This document shows positions 19,104-29,196 of a DNA stretch of 64,000 nucleotides, piece by piece. The stretch is from Paenibacillus sp. ACRRY. Its GTDB lineage: Bacteria; Bacillota; Bacilli; Paenibacillales; Paenibacillaceae. A program made the position numbers and the translations under genes. The notes under the pieces are model-generated. The model did no database searches and was not told the DNA's origin. It worked only from the letters and a program-made list of their open reading frames with translations. Positions within the stretch are counted from its first letter, which is position 1. Each line of letters starts with the position of its first letter. Where the stretch lies: contig NZ_JAKRNM010000003.1 of NCBI RefSeq assembly GCF_022346995.1, positions 533,813-597,812 of the forward strand, written 5' to 3'.

Positions 19104-21962
19104 TTGGCGAGCGAGAACATTGTCATTAAAGGTGCGCGAGCGCACAACCTAAAGAACATTGATATTACCATCCCGCGTGACCGTTTTGTCGTATTAACCG
19201 GTCTGAGTGGCTCAGGCAAGTCCTCGCTGGCTTTTGATACGATTTATGCCGAAGGACAGCGGCGTTATGTGGAATCATTATCTGCTTATGCACGCCAGTT
19301 TCTCGGACAGATGGAAAAACCGGATGTTGACTCTATCGAGGGCCTGTCACCGGCTATTTCCATAGACCAAAAAACAACAAGCCGCAACCCGCGTTCCACG
19401 GTAGGAACGGTTACGGAGATCTACGACTACCTGCGTTTGTTGTTTGCACGTGTGGGACATCCTCACTGTCCGGATCATGGTGTGGAGATTACATCCCAGA
19501 CTGTAGAGCAGATGGTAGACCGCGTAATGCAGTACCCGGAACGTACCCGGTTGCAAATCTTGGCACCGATTATCTCGGGTCGTAAAGGTGAGCACAAAAG
19601 TGTTTTTGCCGATGTATCCAAGCAAGGCTTCGTCCGTGTGCGGGTAAACGGAGAACTGCGTGACTTGTCTGAAGATATTCAGTTGGAGAAAAATAAAAAG
19701 CATACCATTGAAGTGGTCGTAGACCGGATTGTAGTCAAGGAAGATGTGCAAGCACGTCTGGCTGATTCCATTGAAACGGCACTTAATCTGTCCGGAGGGC
19801 AACTGCTGGTAGATATTATGGGTGAAGAAGAGCTGCGCTTCAGTTCCAACTTTGCCTGCCCGGTGTGTGGGTTCAGTATTGAAGAGCTCGCGCCACGGAT
19901 GTTTTCCTTCAACAGTCCATTCGGAGCTTGCCCTGATTGTGATGGACTTGGCGTAAAAATGATCGTAGACCCGGATCTGCTCGTTCCGGATCGAAGCAAA
20001 ACGATTGAAGAAGGTGCGTTTGATGCCTGGACAGGCGGTACATCCACGTACTATCCGCAGTTCCTGAAATCGGTGTGCGAGCACTTTAATATTCCACAGG
20101 ATGTACCTGTAGAGGATCTGCCAGCGGATCAGATGAACAAGCTGTTGAATGGTACAGGTTCGGAGAAGGTCCGTTTCCGTTACGAGAATGATTTTGGCCA
20201 GCGCAAGGAAGCTATGGTGACCTTTGAAGGGATCGTTAACAATCTGGAACGTCGTTATCGTGAGACGGCATCCGAGGGGATCCGGGAGTTTATTGAAGGT
20301 TACATGAGTGCGAAGCCTTGTGGTACCTGCAAAGGAAACCGATTGAAACGGGAAAGCTTGGCTGTTACCATCAACGACCACAACATGGCATATGTGACTG
20401 GCCTGTCCATCGGGGAAGCAGGACGTTTCTTCGAATCGCTGCAGCTTAGCGAGAAGGAACAAGCCATTGCCAAACTGATTCTGAAGGAAATTAACAGCCG
20501 TCTTGGCTTCCTGGTCAATGTCGGTCTGGATTACCTGACCCTGAGCCGTGCTGCCGGAACATTGTCCGGTGGTGAAGCGCAGCGGATTCGTCTCGCTACC
20601 CAGATTGGTTCCAGTCTGATGGGCGTGCTGTACATTCTCGATGAGCCGAGTATCGGTCTGCATCAACGGGATAATGATCGTCTGATTTCCACACTTGCTC
20701 ACATGCGGGATATCGGTAACACGCTAATTGTCGTGGAGCATGATGAAGACACGATGCTGGCTGCCGACTACATTATCGACATCGGCCCAGGCGCAGGTAT
20801 TCACGGCGGTACCGTCATGTCACAGGGTACACCGGAAGAGATCATGAATGACGAGAACTCGCTGACGGGGCAGTATCTGAGCGGACGCAAGTTTATTCCT
20901 GTACGGACGGAACGCCGCAGTGTAGGAGATCGCTGGCTGGAAGTGCGCGGGGCGAAGGAAAATAACCTGAAGAACCTGAATGTTAAAATTCCGGTGGGTG
21001 TATTTACTGCAGTCACAGGGGTATCCGGATCAGGTAAATCGACACTGATTAATGAAATTCTGTACAAAACGCTCGCACGGGATCTGAACCGTGCACGTGT
21101 GCGCCCTGGACAGCACAAAGAGATCCGGGGTCTGGAACATATTGATAAAGTCATCGATATCGACCAGTCGCCAATCGGCCGTACACCGCGTTCCAACCCA
21201 GCTACGTACACCGGTGTCTTTGATGATATTCGGGATCTGTTTGCACAGACGAATGAAGCCAAAGTTCGTGGTTACAAAAAGGGCCGGTTCAGCTTCAATA
21301 TCAAGGGCGGACGCTGTGAAGCTTGCCGCGGAGATGGAATTATCAAGATCGAGATGCACTTCCTGCCCGATGTCTACGTCCCTTGTGAAGTCTGCAAAGG
21401 GAAACGGTACAACCGGGAAACCCTAGAAGTTAAATATAAAAACAAAAATATTGCGGATGTACTCGAAATGACAGTTGAAGATGCTACACAATTTTTCGAG
21501 AACATTCCGAAGATTCATCGCAAAATGCAGACATTGCTTGATGTAGGTCTGGGTTATATTAACCTTGGACAACCTGCAACGACATTGTCTGGTGGTGAAG
21601 CCCAGCGTGTGAAGCTTGCTTCCGAACTGTATCGTCGCAGTACAGGTAAAACAATCTACATTTTGGACGAGCCTACAACAGGTCTGCATGTCGATGATAT
21701 TGATCGTCTGCTTAATGTACTCCACCGTCTGGTGGATTCCGGTGAATCGGTACTCGTGATCGAGCATAATCTCGACGTTATCAAAACCGCTGATTATATC
21801 GTGGATTTGGGTCCTGAAGGGGGTAGTGGCGGCGGAACGATCGTGGCGACAGGGACACCAGAGGATATTATTAAGGTGGAAGCTTCGTATACAGGCAGGT
21901 ACCTTAAACCGGTATTGGAGCGCGACACGGAACGAAGCAAGACGCTGCAATTGACGGAATAG
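19104..21962 (+). CDS. uvrA: Excinuclease ABC subunit A
   Basis: A 952-residue tandem ABC ATPase that finds DNA lesions and loads UvrB. Walker A motifs are GLSGSGKSS (N-terminal) and GVSGSGKST (C-terminal). The two ABC signatures are LSGGEAQR. Two zinc modules are visible: CPVCGF...CPDCDG (about residues 252-282) and CEACRGDG...CEVCKG (about 735-770). Start: TTG at 19104, giving [18 protein letters not shown], which fits the family N-terminus; GAGAGGATGG lies upstream. All key residues are present. Because of the long gap from uvrB, it may have its own promoter within or after the GC-rich element. Confidence 0.97.
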   Translation: MASENIVIKGARAHNLKNIDITIPRDRFVVLTGLSGSGKSSLAFDTIYAEGQRRYVESLSAYARQFLGQMEKPDVDSIEGLSPAISIDQKTTSRNPRSTVGTVTEIYDYLRLLFARVGHPHCPDHGVEITSQTVEQMVDRVMQYPERTRLQILAPIISGRKGEHKSVFADVSKQGFVRVRVNGELRDLSEDIQLEKNKKHTIEVVVDRIVVKEDVQARLADSIETALNLSGGQLLVDIMGEEELRFSSNFACPVCGFSIEELAPRMFSFNSPFGACPDCDGLGVKMIVDPDLLVPDRSKTIEEGAFDAWTGGTSTYYPQFLKSVCEHFNIPQDVPVEDLPADQMNKLLNGTGSEKVRFRYENDFGQRKEAMVTFEGIVNNLERRYRETASEGIREFIEGYMSAKPCGTCKGNRLKRESLAVTINDHNMAYVTGLSIGEAGRFFESLQLSEKEQAIAKLILKEINSRLGFLVNVGLDYLTLSRAAGTLSGGEAQRIRLATQIGSSLMGVLYILDEPSIGLHQRDNDRLISTLAHMRDIGNTLIVVEHDEDTMLAADYIIDIGPGAGIHGGTVMSQGTPEEIMNDENSLTGQYLSGRKFIPVRTERRSVGDRWLEVRGAKENNLKNLNVKIPVGVFTAVTGVSGSGKSTLINEILYKTLARDLNRARVRPGQHKEIRGLEHIDKVIDIDQSPIGRTPRSNPATYTGVFDDIRDLFAQTNEAKVRGYKKGRFSFNIKGGRCEACRGDGIIKIEMHFLPDVYVPCEVCKGKRYNRETLEVKYKNKNIADVLEMTVEDATQFFENIPKIHRKMQTLLDVGLGYINLGQPATTLSGGEAQRVKLASELYRRSTGKTIYILDEPTTGLHVDDIDRLLNVLHRLVDSGESVLVIEHNLDVIKTADYIVDLGPEGGSGGGTIVATGTPEDIIKVEASYTGRYLKPVLERDTERSKTLQLTE

Positions 21963-22031
21963 GCAAGACCATATTGTTCATTGAAATGAAATGAAAATTA
22001 GTGACCATCCACCCTACTTGATTCATGTACC

Positions 22032-22197
22032 TTTACTTATCGGTGTCTTGGCGACAAGCCGAGCCGGAACGTAAATTGTTGACTAGCTAACTAGGGTGGT
22101 TATCTCTATAATCAATAACCCTTCTTTTGATGAAGGGCAAGGTATTTATTTTCTGATGAGTGCCTTGCTCTATTCAAAAGAGGGGTTATTCCTTTTT
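22032..22197 (+). promoter_or_regulatory. Structured leader or attenuator-like region downstream of uvrA
   Basis: Two folded parts. First, TTTAC (22032) pairs with GTAAA (22071) and encloses TCGG/CCGA and CTTG-GCGA-CAAG, a stem capped by a GNRA tetraloop. Second, a long terminator: AATAACCCTTCTTTTGA (22114-22130) pairs over 17 bp with 22174-22190, has an inner stem AGGGCAAGG/CCTTGCTCT, and is followed by CCTTTTTC. The sequence AGGGTGGTTAT (22093-22103) can pair instead with ATAACC of the terminator arm, like an antiterminator, and recalls the T-box core AGGGTGG. It may simply be the uvrA terminator. A regulated leader for the small gene at 22402 is possible but unproven. Confidence 0.45.
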
Positions 22198-22401
22198 CAC
22201 TGAAGTTAGCATAATAGTTATTTCATTGAAAGTGTTTACATATGAGGTAGGGCAGGCATTACAGCAACCCGAGTTCGAACTGGATTTTTTTCATTTTTCT
22301 GGATGATAGGGCTTGCATTACTAGCAGGGGACAGATAACATAGAGGAAGATATTAGGGTATGCGTTAGCTGTTCAACTATGGTGAGGGGGTCTGTCTATC
22401 C

Positions 22402-22611
22402 ATGCTGTTTGCAGAAGCTGCCACGGCGAGTACATCCAATTTTAATGCATTTGATATTTTTGTCATTCTGTTTACAATCATTATTTTTATTGGCGTGATT
22501 CGTCTAGTTCGAGCACCGAAGAAGAATCTGTTTGCAATCGGATTTGCAGTAGTCAGTCTGCTTGTCTTCCTAATGACGGACTATGCAATGATTAAGAACT
22601 GGTTTAGTTAG
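22402..22611 (+). CDS. Small membrane protein, DUF2759-like
   Basis: A protein of 69 residues with two predicted membrane helices (about residues 17-36 and 43-62) joined by a short basic loop RLVRAPKKN. Start: ATG at 22402 after GGTGAGGGGG. Its pattern (hydrophobic helix, basic turn, hydrophobic helix, ending near WFS) resembles the short DUF2759 proteins of Bacillales such as YqgW, but I hold this loosely. It sits where B. subtilis carries the small membrane gene csbA close to uvrBA, although the order differs and the sequence is not clearly CsbA. Function is unknown. A terminator follows 34 bases later. Confidence 0.65.
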   Translation: MLFAEAATASTSNFNAFDIFVILFTIIIFIGVIRLVRAPKKNLFAIGFAVVSLLVFLMTDYAMIKNWFS

Positions 22612-22644
22612 GATGTTCAGAAAAAATGGCAAACGGAAACAGAC

Positions 22645-22681
22645 AAAACACTTTCCAGGGAAATGGCGGAAGGTGTTTTTT
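22645..22681 (+). terminator. Terminator after the small membrane gene
   Basis: AAAACACTTTCC pairs with GGAAGGTGTTTT (12 bp, one G-U pair) and is followed by a T run. Confidence 0.8.
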
Positions 22682-22868
22682 GCGTTGTTGGACGTCGGAG
22701 AAGCAATATTTTAACGAGTGGAAGTAGGACTGAAAACATTTGTACAGGAAGAATATGTATGTTAAATTGGAGGATACCGGTATAGCAGATGATAGAGAAG
22801 AAATCCATAGAGTTGGATGCTAGGATGGTCGCATAACGGAGGATATATGGAGAGGGTTAGGTGAAAAG

Positions 22869-24035
22869 ATGAGATCGTTGGGGAAAAAATGCATGGCGGT
22901 GTGTATGGCTGCTGTACTCGGGGTGAGTGTTGCGTCTACGGCTGGGGCAGCAGAGCAGGCAGCTGGCATGAAGGCCAAAGTCGTCGACGGACAAGTGTAT
23001 GTCAGTGCCGCTGATTTGGTGAAGTCCATCGGTGGGAATGGCCAGTATGATGCGAAAACGGGAACCTATCAGTATAAGGGGAATGAAGCCATTCCTAAAG
23101 TAATTGAGAAGGTGTCACCTTCTGTTGTTGGTATCATTGGCAAAGCGGATGCAGGGCAGGAAGGAGTTACAACAGACCGATATAACCTGGCTCATGGGAC
23201 TGGCGTGATTATACGCTCCAATGGCTGGATTGTGACCAACGCACATGTGGTGGACGGATTAAGCAACGCCTTGGTTGTGACGACCGATGGCAATACATAT
23301 AAAATTACGAAAACATACAGCGATCCACTGAGTGATCTGGCACTCATCAAAATTAATGCCAAATCGCTTAAACCGGCGACGTTCGCCAAAGCTTCCCAAA
23401 CTTCAGTCGGCGAGACGGTTGTCGCTATTGGTACACCCATCTCCTTCTCTCTGCGAAATTCGGCAACCGTGGGTGTCATTAGTGGCCTGAACCGCGGAGT
23501 GGAGGCAACCTATCGTTTGATTCAGACGGATACAGCCATTAACCCGGGAAACAGCGGAGGACCTCTCGTTAACCTCAAGGGGGAGGTTGTGGGCATTAAT
23601 TCCATGAAGTTTTCAGCGGTGGGTGTCGAGAATATGGGATTTTCGATTCCTGTGGATACCGTTCAATATATTATCAATCAGTTTTTTGAATACGGCAAAA
23701 TCAAACGGGCAAGCCTTGGCCTGCAGCTCGAAGAGAGCTGGTCTGCGATTGTAGGTCTGCCTACGGACGATCCGCTCACAATCACGGGTGTGCTGTCCAG
23801 TGAAGCGAAGAAAGCCAAGATTCAGGAAGGAGACGTGTTATACAGCGTAGCAGGTACGCGTGTCTCTTCCGTTGTAGATATTAATGAGCTGCTCAAGAAA
23901 TATGTACCCGGGCAAAAGGTGAAACTGCTGATGCAGTCCGATGGTGATATTGTCACACGTACATTGGTACTTGCGGATCGTGCGGATATCCAAGATGAGG
24001 ATGAAGAGCTGTTTCCGGCTGACGAAGAACAATAA
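22869..24035 (+). CDS. Secreted HtrA-like serine protease (S1C) with PDZ domain
   Basis: A 388-residue protein. A signal peptide (about residues 1-27, ending STAGAAE) is followed by a short segment (about 35-75) resembling a copper-amine-oxidase-type stalk domain, then a trypsin-like domain with triad His126 (TNAHVV), Asp156 (SDLALIK) and Ser229 (NPGNSGGP), then a PDZ-like domain (about 300-370). It would act outside the membrane, in protein quality control or processing. Unlike B. subtilis HtrA/HtrB it has a cleavable-looking signal rather than a long cytoplasmic N-terminus. A stalk-domain protein gene follows 42 bases later, probably in the same operon. Confidence 0.88.
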   Translation: MRSLGKKCMAVCMAAVLGVSVASTAGAAEQAAGMKAKVVDGQVYVSAADLVKSIGGNGQYDAKTGTYQYKGNEAIPKVIEKVSPSVVGIIGKADAGQEGVTTDRYNLAHGTGVIIRSNGWIVTNAHVVDGLSNALVVTTDGNTYKITKTYSDPLSDLALIKINAKSLKPATFAKASQTSVGETVVAIGTPISFSLRNSATVGVISGLNRGVEATYRLIQTDTAINPGNSGGPLVNLKGEVVGINSMKFSAVGVENMGFSIPVDTVQYIINQFFEYGKIKRASLGLQLEESWSAIVGLPTDDPLTITGVLSSEAKKAKIQEGDVLYSVAGTRVSSVVDINELLKKYVPGQKVKLLMQSDGDIVTRTLVLADRADIQDEDEELFPADEEQ

Positions 24036-24077
24036 AGCCCGGTGAACGACCCAGATCAGAGAGGACGATGGAACGGA

Positions 24078-25976
24078 ATGAAGAAGTCATTTTTACGTGT
24101 GCTGAGCACAGGGGTGTTAACCGGGATGTTGACCATGGGTGCTGTAACGCCTGTATGGGCAGCTGAATATACGACGAACGAGCTGCGGATCCAAGCCGGA
24201 AGCACGAGCGCCTACATCAACGGCAGCAAGCAAGCGATCGCCAAACCGTATAAGGTTAAAGGTGTGACGATGGTGCCTGTCGGTGTGTTCAAGAAGGCGT
24301 TTGGCAGCGAAATTCGGCTGGAGAAAAATGATGTTGTCAAAGTGAAGGAAGGTCCGCATACGGTCACCTTAACGATTGGCAGCTCCATTGCCTGGGTGGA
24401 TGGGGTCAAAAAGGAAATGGGTGCCGCTCCCAAAATGGTGAATGGCGTGCTTATGGTCCCCCTTCGTCCGGTAGCTGCCGGCATTGGAGCGACACTCGCT
24501 CCAAGCAGTTCCGGGGAAGTGGTCATTCGATTATTGCAAACAGATGATTCCGTGGATGAAGATGAGGGCGGCATCGATCTCGACGCAGGCAAAACAAGAA
24601 TCGGCAACAGCTATTACGGCTGGTCCATTAATTACCCGGCAGATCTGATGGTTTTGCAAACAGGTGAGCAGGAGCGGATGATGACGTTTGGCTCGGCGGA
24701 CAGCAGCTACTACCTTGAGGTGTATGTTAGCGATCAGGATGTTGCTCTGGATTCGGATGACATGCTGCAGCAGCTGGTGCAGGAGGCCAAGCAGTCGGGG
24801 GATACGGTGCTGGACCGGGAATCCGTTGCCAAAGGCAAGACGCCTTATGCCCGAATCGTGGTTAAAGATATGGACGGCATGTTATGGGAGATGCGCCAGT
24901 ACATTAATAATGGTCGTCAATATGACGTTTACCTGGCAGATTACGATGCACTGAACTACAAGGATCTGAATAAACGTGCAGCGTTCCTCAACTCATTCCA
25001 GCCTACCTACGTGCAATCGGACCGGACCATTAAGGATCTGTCGACCGTCGATAATGGCATGCGTTCTGCCTGGAATGACGATTACGGAATCGAGCTAAAT
25101 GTCCCGGCAGGCTGGTCCATGGATAATACACAGATGACTTATGAATCCAAAGATGGTGCGTTTCTGCAAATGCGCGTGACCTCAGCGCCAGCTGGGGCAA
25201 CCGTAAAAGACTGGAGCGGTCAACTGGACAAGTGGATGCGAGAAACGTTCACACCTGAAAGTTATGAACCAATTCGTTCGTATACCATAGACGTTTCTGG
25301 CGAAACGGCGGAGGTCAATGAGTTCCGTTATAACTTCGGTGACGGATGGCAGACGGAGTTCGATGTACTTTTGCAGAAAAATGGCTATCGCTATTACGCC
25401 GAATACACATTCCCTGAGGAGCAGACTCAGGATCGGGAATGGTTTGAGCAGATCATGAATAGTGTTGTTATTGATTTTGATACCGTATCCGATAACTTCG
25501 GACAACTGGATGAAGATCCGTATTTGACTGATAAAACGAAGACTTTAACACGTACGTCCAAACGGTACCATTATAGCGTCGACATTCCGCGTTACTGGAC
25601 GGCGTATAATGACCGATTCGAGTATTCTCCCGTTGTTTATACGTTCACAGGTGGCCAGTTCTCCATTGGCGTAAACGAGGATCAATCTGTCGAAATGACG
25701 GTAAGCCAGCTGAGAGAAGCTTATGAGGAAGCTGCGAAAACGCGGAAAAACTTCAAGCTGCTGAACAGTGGGGAGACGACTATTGCTGGTGTTCCGGCGT
25801 TCTCCTTCACGTATCATGAACTGGACAATGGCGTGCCGTATACCGGGCAGCAGATCGTCTTTGAACAGAATGGGATAACGTATACCATTACGACGGGACT
25901 GAATGATGCCAACAAAACGGATGTGCAGAACGCAGCACTGGAAAAAGCCGTGAAATCATTTACTTTTACAAAATAA
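24078..25976 (+). CDS. Secreted stalk-domain protein with three PsbP-like repeats
   Basis: A protein of 632 residues from this start. The signal peptide is MKKSFLRVLSTGVLTGMLTM onward, cleaved near VWAAEY. A copper amine oxidase N-terminal-type stalk domain follows (about residues 30-150, two beta modules with VPVGVFKKAFG and VPLRPVAAGIGATL). Three related domains, each beginning with a pattern like GWSINYPADL, GIELNVPAGW or HYSVDIPRYW, come next and look like PsbP/DUF1795-type folds (about 190-305, 335-460, 490-630). Start: an in-frame GTG at 24042 has no ribosome site and would precede the signal peptide, so the ATG at 24078 is used. It is probably an extracellular partner of the upstream protease; the function is unknown. 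Confidence 0.75.
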   Translation: MKKSFLRVLSTGVLTGMLTMGAVTPVWAAEYTTNELRIQAGSTSAYINGSKQAIAKPYKVKGVTMVPVGVFKKAFGSEIRLEKNDVVKVKEGPHTVTLTIGSSIAWVDGVKKEMGAAPKMVNGVLMVPLRPVAAGIGATLAPSSSGEVVIRLLQTDDSVDEDEGGIDLDAGKTRIGNSYYGWSINYPADLMVLQTGEQERMMTFGSADSSYYLEVYVSDQDVALDSDDMLQQLVQEAKQSGDTVLDRESVAKGKTPYARIVVKDMDGMLWEMRQYINNGRQYDVYLADYDALNYKDLNKRAAFLNSFQPTYVQSDRTIKDLSTVDNGMRSAWNDDYGIELNVPAGWSMDNTQMTYESKDGAFLQMRVTSAPAGATVKDWSGQLDKWMRETFTPESYEPIRSYTIDVSGETAEVNEFRYNFGDGWQTEFDVLLQKNGYRYYAEYTFPEEQTQDREWFEQIMNSVVIDFDTVSDNFGQLDEDPYLTDKTKTLTRTSKRYHYSVDIPRYWTAYNDRFEYSPVVYTFTGGQFSIGVNEDQSVEMTVSQLREAYEEAAKTRKNFKLLNSGETTIAGVPAFSFTYHELDNGVPYTGQQIVFEQNGITYTITTGLNDANKTDVQNAALEKAVKSFTFTK

Positions 25977-25987
25977 TGAAGTCTATG

Positions 25988-26016
25988 CCGGAGGGTCAGA
26001 TACCTTCCGGTTTTTT
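25988..26016 (+). terminator. Terminator after the stalk-domain gene
   Basis: CCGGAGGGT pairs with ACCTTCCGG (9 bp, one G-U pair) and is followed by six Ts. Confidence 0.85.
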
Positions 26017-26041
26017 GTTTTTGATCAGAATTATTCCAACA

Positions 26042-26232
26042 TTTACACGAGAACGAAGAGTGCAGAACCAATCTGAAGAAGCGGAGCTGAAAGCTTTCTG
26101 AAAGAAAGCTGCATCGGAAGCATAAGCCCCGCCTTTATCACGGGATTTTCCCCTTTAGTAAAGGGAATCAAAAAAATCCGGGGATAACAGCGATCGGAAG
26201 ATGGTACTGCAATCGAAGTGGTAAAGTGTAAA
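26042..26232 (+). repeat. Intergenic structured element, copy A
   Basis: First of three related elements (others at 57002 and 59581). Terminal stem TTTACAC (26042) / GTGTAAA (26226). Second stem 26061-26074 (TGCAGAACCAATCT) with 26199-26211 (AGATGGTACTGCA). Apical stem ATCACGGGATTTT (26137) / AAAATCCGGGGAT (26173). The conserved core AACAGCGATCGGA is at 26186-26198. This copy carries an extra about 40-base hairpin-forming insert (around 26087-26128) after GAAGCGGAGC. The rest of the 532-base gap before the U32 gene holds no gene that I can support. Confidence 0.75.
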
Positions 26233-26508
26233 ATTATAAGTCAGCAGATGGAAATGAAAATGGTAAACGGTTTTTTCAGGAAAGCGTAGAAGAGTGAGTG
26301 CAGAAGTGGTACAATATCTTAGTTCAGGAGTTATGACTGCTGATCTGATAAATTAAAATGACTGTAGGCTTGGGAATCAGGCAATACAGACATAATGTAT
26401 AGATATAGCGATACAGTGACAATGCAGGCGACGGGATGAAGGTACAGGCTAAACGTATGAGGATACAGGGATGAAATCCGGCGAAGGCCGGTTATGGGGA
26501 GGATCTAC

Positions 26509-29022
26509 ATGAAAACAGCAACATTACGAAGAGAAGACGTCGAGCTTCTGGCACCTGCAGGTGACTGGGATTGTATGCGTTCGGCAGTGGCTAATGGCGC
26601 GGATGCGATTTTCTTCGGAGTCGAAAAGTTTAATGCACGGGCACGCGCGAACAATTTCCGCATGGAAGAACTGCCGGAGATTATGGCGTTTTTGCACAGT
26701 TATGGCGTAAAAGGGTTCTTGACCTTTAATATATTGATTTTTGAAAATGAATTGACGGACGCCAAGGAACTGATCGACGCATGCGTCGATGCTGGCGTAG
26801 ATGCCGTGATCGTACAGGATCTGGGCTTGGTGAAACTGATTCGCGAGATCTCACCGGATTTCCCGATTCACGGTTCCACTCAAATGACGATTACATCACC
26901 GGAAGCGGTTGAGTTTACGAAGCCGTTTGATATGGAACGTGTCGTTCTTGGCCGAGAGAACAATCTGAAGCAAATTCAGAAGATTGGTGAACAGGCGAAA
27001 CTTCCAATGGAAGTATTCGTGCATGGTGCACTGTGTGTATCTTATTCGGGACAATGTCTGACTTCCGAGATGTGGGGCGGACGTTCTGCGAACCGCGGTG
27101 AATGTGCACAGGCTTGCCGTTTGCCATATGACTTGATGATCGACGGAGAGCATAAGCCGATGGGTGATGTCGCATACCTGCTGTCTCCGAAGGACCTGGC
27201 TGCCATTGACCTGATGCCGGAACTGATCGAAGCAGGCGTAACTTCCTTCAAGATCGAAGGTCGTCTCAAAACCCCGGAATACGTGGCGAACGTGGTTAGC
27301 AAATACCGCAAAGCAATTGACCGTTACTTCGACGGTGACAATACGCCACCAAGCAAGGAAGAAATCCGTGAGCTGCAGCAAAGCTTCTCCCGCGGTTTCA
27401 CACATGGTTTCCTGGATGGGACGAACAACAAACAGTTGGTTGACGGCACGTTCCCGAAAAGCCGTGGTGTTTACCTCGGACGCGTGGATCAAGTTCTGCG
27501 TGACGGTGTTGTGTTGAAGCTGGACGCACCTGTGAAGCGTGGAGACGGCATTGTGTTTGACGCTGGTGATCCAACGCAGAAGGAAGAAGGCGGACGGGTA
27601 TACGATGTACGCCGCAAAGGCGTGAAAATCGAAGGCGAAGCTGGTGGAGGCTGGATCGTGGACATCGTGCCAGGTCGCAGTGACGTGGATCTGCGCCGCG
27701 TGAAGGTTGGCGACAAAGTGTGGAAAACGAATGACCCTGCGCTGGACAAACGTCTGCGTCAGAGCTTCGAGACCGAGAAGCCATACCGAGTATTCCCGGT
27801 AAAAGTAAAAGTCATCGGCAGCCCTGGGCAGCCGCTCAGCACTTGGTGGACAGACGTGCAGAAAGGCACGACCGTCCGAATCGATTCCGAGATGGAACTG
27901 GACATTGCCCAGAAGCGACCAATGACCTATGAATTGCTCGAGGAGCAATTCGGACGTCTGGGCGGCACCGTGTTCCAGCTGGAAGAATTGGACGTCAACC
28001 TGCACGGTGACGTCATCATCCCGATGCGCGAGCTGAATAACATTCGCCGTCAGGCGGTGGAACAGCTCGCGGGCGAGCGCCCTAAACCGCCCGTCTACGT
28101 GAAACGGGCGGTAGAAGTTTACGGCGATGCGGTTAAACCGGCATCGCCAGTGGCTCGCGGTCAAGCGGAGCTGACCGCGCTCTGCCGCAGCCTGCCTCAG
28201 GTCGAGGCAGCGCTGGAAGCGGGTGTCGGCATGATCTACGCCGACTTCGAGTTTATCAAGCAGTTCCCGGCAGCCGTGGAAGCCGTACATGCTGCTGGCC
28301 GCAAGATTGCCTTGGCAACGCCGCGCATTCACATGCCTGGCGAGAACGGATACCATAACAACATCTTGCGTCTGAAGCCGGACGCTGTGCTGGTACGAAA
28401 TACAGGTGCGCTGTACTTCTACCTGCGCCACCGGATGGAGAACCCGGATGCGGATCATCCTGAACTGATCGGTGACTTCTCATTGAACATCGCCAACCAT
28501 AAGGCTGTTGAACTGTTCCTGGAAGCAGGATGTGACTGGATCACACCATCATATGACCTGAACATTCAACAAATGGTAGATTTGCTGGGTAACTCCCGTA
28601 CAAGCCAGACCGAAGTGGTTATTCATCAGCATCTGCCGATGTTCCATACGGAGCACTGCGTGTATTGTACGTTTATGAGTGAAGGAACGGATTATACGAA
28701 CTGTGGACGTCCTTGTGAAGAACAGCGTGCATCCCTGCAAGACCGGATTGGCATGTCCCACCCGGTACGTGTGGATGAAGGCTGCCGTAATACCGTTTAT
28801 AACGCAGTGGAACAGTCGGGTGCCGAGTACCTGACCAACTTCATGGACCTGGGTGTATCCCGTTACCGCGTCGAGTTCCTGGAAGAGACGCCGGAGCAGG
28901 TTATGGAGGTTATTGATCTGTACAACCGTGCACTTCGCGGCGAGATCAGCGGTACACAAGTGTGGAAAACATTGAAAGCAACCAACCAACTGGGCGTTAC
29001 GCGTGGTCAATTGGTGAAATAA
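26509..29022 (+). CDS. U32 family peptidase-like protein (long form, RlhA-related)
   Basis: An 837-residue protein from this start. The N-terminal U32 domain (about residues 5-330) has the family signature at EVFVHGALCVSYSGQCLTS and the cysteine cluster GECAQACRLPYD. A middle beta-rich segment (about 345-525, DUF3656-type) and a second TIM-barrel-like C-terminal part with HTEHCVYC and CGRPCEEQ follow. Members of this family such as E. coli RlhA and TrhP act in RNA hydroxylation rather than proteolysis, using conserved cysteines that probably hold an Fe-S cluster. Length and domain layout are closest to RlhA-like proteins, so 23S rRNA hydroxylation is a plausible but unproven role. Start: an in-frame ATG at 26494 lies before the GGGGAGG site; the ATG at 26509 is spaced 6 bases after it. 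Confidence 0.82.
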   Translation: MKTATLRREDVELLAPAGDWDCMRSAVANGADAIFFGVEKFNARARANNFRMEELPEIMAFLHSYGVKGFLTFNILIFENELTDAKELIDACVDAGVDAVIVQDLGLVKLIREISPDFPIHGSTQMTITSPEAVEFTKPFDMERVVLGRENNLKQIQKIGEQAKLPMEVFVHGALCVSYSGQCLTSEMWGGRSANRGECAQACRLPYDLMIDGEHKPMGDVAYLLSPKDLAAIDLMPELIEAGVTSFKIEGRLKTPEYVANVVSKYRKAIDRYFDGDNTPPSKEEIRELQQSFSRGFTHGFLDGTNNKQLVDGTFPKSRGVYLGRVDQVLRDGVVLKLDAPVKRGDGIVFDAGDPTQKEEGGRVYDVRRKGVKIEGEAGGGWIVDIVPGRSDVDLRRVKVGDKVWKTNDPALDKRLRQSFETEKPYRVFPVKVKVIGSPGQPLSTWWTDVQKGTTVRIDSEMELDIAQKRPMTYELLEEQFGRLGGTVFQLEELDVNLHGDVIIPMRELNNIRRQAVEQLAGERPKPPVYVKRAVEVYGDAVKPASPVARGQAELTALCRSLPQVEAALEAGVGMIYADFEFIKQFPAAVEAVHAAGRKIALATPRIHMPGENGYHNNILRLKPDAVLVRNTGALYFYLRHRMENPDADHPELIGDFSLNIANHKAVELFLEAGCDWITPSYDLNIQQMVDLLGNSRTSQTEVVIHQHLPMFHTEHCVYCTFMSEGTDYTNCGRPCEEQRASLQDRIGMSHPVRVDEGCRNTVYNAVEQSGAEYLTNFMDLGVSRYRVEFLEETPEQVMEVIDLYNRALRGEISGTQVWKTLKATNQLGVTRGQLVK

Positions 29023-29090
29023 ACGGATCGTAGGTTACATCTATTAGGACGATAAGTATTGTAGCAAGCAACAGGTTACAAGCATGAAGC

Positions 29091-29129
29091 AACCCCAATC
29101 TCTGCTTTACGGAGCTCTTGGGGTTTTTT
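29091..29129 (+). terminator. Terminator after the U32 gene
   Basis: AACCCCAA pairs with TTGGGGTT (8 bp) around a 19-base loop with an inner CTC/GAG pairing, followed by Ts. Confidence 0.75.
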
Positions 29130-29196
29130 CTGTAAAAGGGACAGGTGGATTGAGAGAATATTCATACCTGCCAGAACGCATAAGGAGGCGAAATAC

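Noticed and set aside
19347..20702. 451-codon open frame antisense to uvrA
   Set aside because: Shadow of uvrA codon bias; no recognisable motif and completely covered by an essential gene.
22080..22100. A true T-box riboswitch
   Set aside because: AGGGTGG is present, but the following NACCGCG, the specifier stem and the usual aminoacyl-tRNA or amino-acid gene are missing. I keep only the weaker statement of an attenuator-like leader.
26896..28458. 520-codon open frame antisense to the U32 gene
   Set aside because: Long, but fully inside a well-supported gene on the other strand, with a His/Phe/Arg/Gln-rich composition typical of the reverse complement of a biased gene, and no ribosome site or motif.
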